A stretch of 64,000 nt of DNA from Drosophila miranda (Eukaryota > Arthropoda > Insecta > Diptera > Drosophilidae). The DNA is taken from positions 21,284,913-21,348,912 of the forward strand of contig NC_046677.1 in the NCBI RefSeq assembly GCF_003369915.1, given 5' to 3'. Shown piece after piece: positions 60,533-64,000 of this stretch; position 1 is the first letter of the stretch; each line of letters opens with the position of its first letter. The notes under the pieces were generated by a model. The model saw only the letters and a program-made list of their open reading frames with translations, ran no database searches and was not told the DNA's origin. The translations under genes and the position numbers were made by a program.

Positions 60533-63500
60533 AAATATCGTTACTCTATTGCGTCTTTAAGCTAATTAATAATATTAATAAATAATCCAGCAAAACTTAA
60601 AACAATCGGTGATCGGTGGTTTGCGTTGGTTTTTGGTGATCTTTGGACGCGTTTCATTTGCATATACTTAGGTCTGACCGATCTGACCGAAATCTGTATA
60701 GCGATTGACATTGGAATATCACGCTGCGCTGTCTGGCCGCGGCAGAAAAACCAAAAGCGCTACCAAATCCGAAATAGATCCCTAGTTGAAGTATGTTTAT
60801 TTTGTGGTAGGTTAGTAATATTGTGACCGGCTTTAAAGGTGTTTCGTATAAACATTGTGCTGCTGCCTCGCCTGCCCCATAGTTTCCGAACTTTTTTCGG
60901 TTTTTCGATAGGCGTTATCATTAAAGTTGGTAAGATAAAACTGTAATTTGGCTATTGGTTAACTTTCTTAAAAGATTATTTCTTCGTGGCACTACTTGGG
61001 TTTTCCAAGATTGTTTCATTGAATTTTTTTTAAAGTGAATGCGTTTTGAAATCATTTATTGATAACTTTATGCCCTATTTTATTTGAGGTTTATTTCTAT
61101 TATAGTTTGTTTCCAATTATGCTTGCCATAAAATATAAACTACGTTATTTGTTCGCATCTGATTTATGATCAAATGCCGGAATGCTGGAGCCAACAGGAG
61201 CTTAAGGGGCTCCTTTTTTCTTTGTTGTAAATGAATTAAAAATGGATTCAAAAAATTTTAAGATTGAACTAGCTTAGGAGGAGGAGAAAAACGAAAGCAA
61301 TACCAAACTACAAATTCGACGGCTAAAGATATTGGTAAATAATAGCAGCAATAATTAATAAATATTTCTGGGTATGTCAAAGGTGATTATTATAGGATAA
61401 TATATGATCGTTATCATTGTCAGGTACATTTTTAAAGAACAAAGATGAAGAAAGATACATAAAGGCAGACGAAAAGGGAAGAATGTGCAGGTAGGACTTG
61501 AGGGAACAGCAAAATTGTCCTGCCCCAGCTTGCTAACAAACATTACCCTATTGAACATTCTGCGATGCAATGAAAGTAGTTCTATAAGTTTTTCCTTAGA
61601 TAGATAAGGTAGCCATGAGTGGATGTATATCCTTTAAAGCTTATCTCAAATATTCTATTATATTTTGGGATATTTTGTATATATGACCATATATATCGGC
61701 CTCCCGGCTTTGGGGATGTTTCCCAGTAAACAAACCGAAACTCTTCAACTACGCCTCGCATTGAATAGATCATTAAATTTGCCGCAGTGTTTGGTGATTG
61801 ACCAAAACCGAGAGACAAGAACCCAGACACCTTCTTGAGTCTATTTTGGTTGGTACAATCTCAATCAGGGAAATTCAAGGTTAGACATTAAATAAGCATT
61901 AGGAATATTTTGGCAATCGGCAAACAAAAAAACCCCGATCGACTCATAAACTTACCCGTCCCGACTTATCTGTGCCACGTTTCCGATAATCAGACAAAGA
62001 GACCTTCAGTGGCACTCCAAATAGGCACACATCTGTTTGTTATTGAAGAACTCTTGCAGATGTGGCAGATCCATCCCCAAATCTAATCAGGGATCCCAAT
62101 TGCAGTGAGCCGATATCCGAGAGACTAATTAGTTTCGTGAGAGATGGGAATTTTTGAATCAATTGCAATATAAATCTTCAGCTGTCAGCGAGCTGTTGAT
62201 GCGCTGGCTAATTGAATTTATATATTTGCAAAAACGCATTGATCAGATCACATCGCAATATTCAATCAAATATTGTTATCTAAAATTAAGTATTCACGCA
62301 TAAATTATCGATCCGATTTCCAGGGAAAGAAAAGCGTGTAGTGGCAGGCTGTCGGCTGTCCAGTTCCCAGGCTTAATTGAATATTTATAGACCTGCACTC
62401 GATGCAACTGAGTCGTTTTTATGAGTTATTAAGTGCGAATTGTTTCAAATTTTTACTAGCTTTCGACTGTTGGCCCCTGCCCCCATCTGACTCCAATTAT
62501 AAAATAATCACAAAACAAAAAACACTGTTTACTGATTCAGTTTTGAGGCTTTAACCCCGATGCGCACATCGCCGACACAGTATCGAATACAAAGACCCAA
62601 TATTGTGATCTAATTCTCACACTGAATAATTAATGGAACACAAGACATGCCATGCGCGGCTATCCAATGCAAATTAGGTAGATTTTACAGGAAACTGTTT
62701 TACAGATAACAACCTGAACTAACCTTGATCCGTCTCGTCTGTACTGGAATTTATGAATTGAACGTAATGCAGAGACACCTGCAAGACAGTTCCTAGTTGA
62801 CCCACTACCAGGGCACTGGGTGCTAGTGCTGCCATATCCAAACGAAAAGCTGTCGCAACACATTTCACTCTGAATGAGAAAGCTCGCGGGAAAAATCATT
62901 TCAAAATTGTCCAAGAATAGAACAAAATTTCGGAAAGTTTCACAACTGCTGGACAAAAATCTCAAAAAAGATCGAGCAAAAACTAATCAAGAGAACGGTC
63001 GACACTCGAAGATCTGATTCAGAGAATCACAGATTTCTATCGCTATCAGCACTGAGCGCGTTTTATATTGAGCGCCAAGCTCGGACTAGTTGGATCTCGG
63101 GAGATTAGTGGCACACGGCTTTATCCAAAAAGCTGACTCGACGTCCCTCACAATTTCGAGCGGTATTGGGGCCGCCATATGAGTGCGAAATATGTCACCC
63201 TCTCCACTCAGACCGAGTCCGAGTCCGAGTCCGAGACCGAGTCCGAAACCTAAATCAGACGCGGTTCCAGCTTCCAGTTCAGTTTCTGCGGCCACTGGCG
63301 ACTGACGAGCGATCAGAGGAACGCGTCTGCCCTGCCTGCCTGTCCTCTGCTGTACGGGAAGCGTGCAAAAGTTCAAACAACCGTACCGTGCCCGTGCTCC
63401 CGTACCCGTACGTATACCCGTACGTATACCCGTACAAATAAACTAGATTGCAACGGTGCCCGTGTATATCTGAGAGAGTGTGTATCTGTGTGTCTGTTTG

Positions 63501-63540
63501 TAATGTGCCTTTGTGTGGCTTAGTCTAGCGGATTTCTATA
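60533..63540. other. Long non-coding stretch, probably intron
   Basis: Three kilobases without a supportable exon. If the promoter at 60459 is real this is its first intron. It is AT-rich, with many TAATTA/ATTAA homeodomain-type words between 62100 and 62640. A hexamer array and a 12-bp duplication lie near its right end. Confidence 0.4.
63211..63250. repeat. Hexamer microsatellite (GAGTCC)n
   Basis: About six imperfect units of GAGTCC/GAGACC. In the reverse direction it reads as alternating Gly-Leu, which is a by-product and not a protein. A separate 12-bp duplication, CCCGTACGTATA, occurs near 63405-63436. Confidence 0.8.
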
Positions 63541-63548
63541 AGCATTTG

Positions 63549-63611
63549 TATATATAGTAGCGCCAGAAGTCGCTTACGCGCATTCGAACCTCAAACTTCT
63601 TCGAACCTCAA
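63549..63611 (+). promoter_or_regulatory. Possible second rightward promoter
   Basis: TATATATAG at 63549-63557 is followed about 35 bp later by a direct repeat TTCGAACCTCAA (63583-63594 and 63600-63611). The downstream sequence to the window end is C/A-rich with CAG repeats, like a fly 5' leader. No initiator consensus is present, so this is weak. Confidence 0.3.
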
Positions 63612-64000
63612 CTTCCACAACTAACGGTCAAATGAAATCGAGCTCGAAACCGTAACCGTAACCGATATCGAAAATACGATAAGTCGCGCCGCTCATTTCC
63701 GGTGCGTGTGTGTTGTCTCCCAGTCTCCAGCGCTTGAGGAGAGATTTCGCTTTGGTTTTTGCGCAAAACCCAGATCCGAATTGATCCGAATCATAAATGT
63801 ATGTTCCTTTAATTTAGGCGTGCGTTACAACAAACCCCCTCACCCAAGAAGAAAAAAAAAATAACCAAACGGGAAAACAAACATATAAAAAACCAAAAGC
63901 TCATCGCACTCTTGCTCTCTTTTGCACTCTCGGCTCGGCTCAGCTCACGCACCCACAACGCCGCAACGGCAGCAGCAGCAGAAAAGCAGAAGCAGAAGCA

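Noticed and set aside
63086-63376. A minus-strand frame with a Gly-Leu repeat
   Set aside because: It is the translated hexamer microsatellite.
1-64000. tRNA, rRNA or CRISPR features
   Set aside because: I saw no cloverleaf with A and B boxes, no rRNA sequence and no regularly spaced repeat-spacer array.

Overview
The window is Drosophila nuclear DNA. Small introns with GT/AG ends, fly core-promoter motifs (TATA plus TCAGTY initiator, Motif 1 GGTCACAC, DRE TATCGATA) and gene content all say so. The gene set GABPI, SerRS, a RWD/RING gene, cornichon related, an RTN4IP1 homologue, FASN2 and FASN1 matches, from memory, a neighbourhood on the left arm of chromosome 2 (Muller B) of D. melanogaster. 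The large hemolectin gene (Hml) lies in the same block here, whereas I recall it on 3L in D. melanogaster, so this is probably another Drosophila species.

Layout. 1-8.3 kb is a compact housekeeping block: the 3' part of GABPI (+), an 881-residue coiled-coil protein (-), SerRS (-), a RWD/RING protein (+) and cornichon related (-). 8.3-11.9 kb is accessory: a wrecked partial Aldh copy and two unrecognised small genes on the minus strand. 11.9-24.5 kb is Hml, reconstructed as 16 exons that keep one open frame of 3783 residues. 24.55-28.4 kb is a mobile-element-like insertion: a near-perfect palindrome with arms of about 1.6 kb, followed by extra tandem copies of a 320-bp unit. 28.7-30.1 kb is the mitochondrial RTN4IP1 homologue. 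32.3-32.9 kb is a small Lys/Ala-rich chromatin-like protein gene.

33.25-57.4 kb is a tandem pair of complete animal-type fatty acid synthases, FASN2 then FASN1. Both keep every catalytic motif from ketosynthase to thioesterase. Each has a TATA promoter and a 2-3 kb leader intron. The two genes share a 221-bp tract in the enoyl reductase region with only two mismatches, which points to gene conversion. 57.4-64 kb is mainly non-coding. It holds a candidate three-exon gene on the minus strand, a TATA/Inr promoter facing right, and five exact copies of an unusual 14-bp motif, RCGAYTWWAAWCGC, in two clusters.

How the genes relate: FASN1/FASN2 provide cytosolic fatty acid synthesis (FASN1 general, FASN2 linked in flies to oenocyte and hydrocarbon lipids). 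Hml is a secreted clotting protein of blood cells. GABPI and cornichon related act in the early secretory pathway. SerRS serves translation. The strongest novelty candidates are the 14-bp motif clusters, the giant palindrome, the position of Hml, and the conversion tract between the FASN genes. Exon boundaries were joined by hand and checked for reading phase; no database search was possible.
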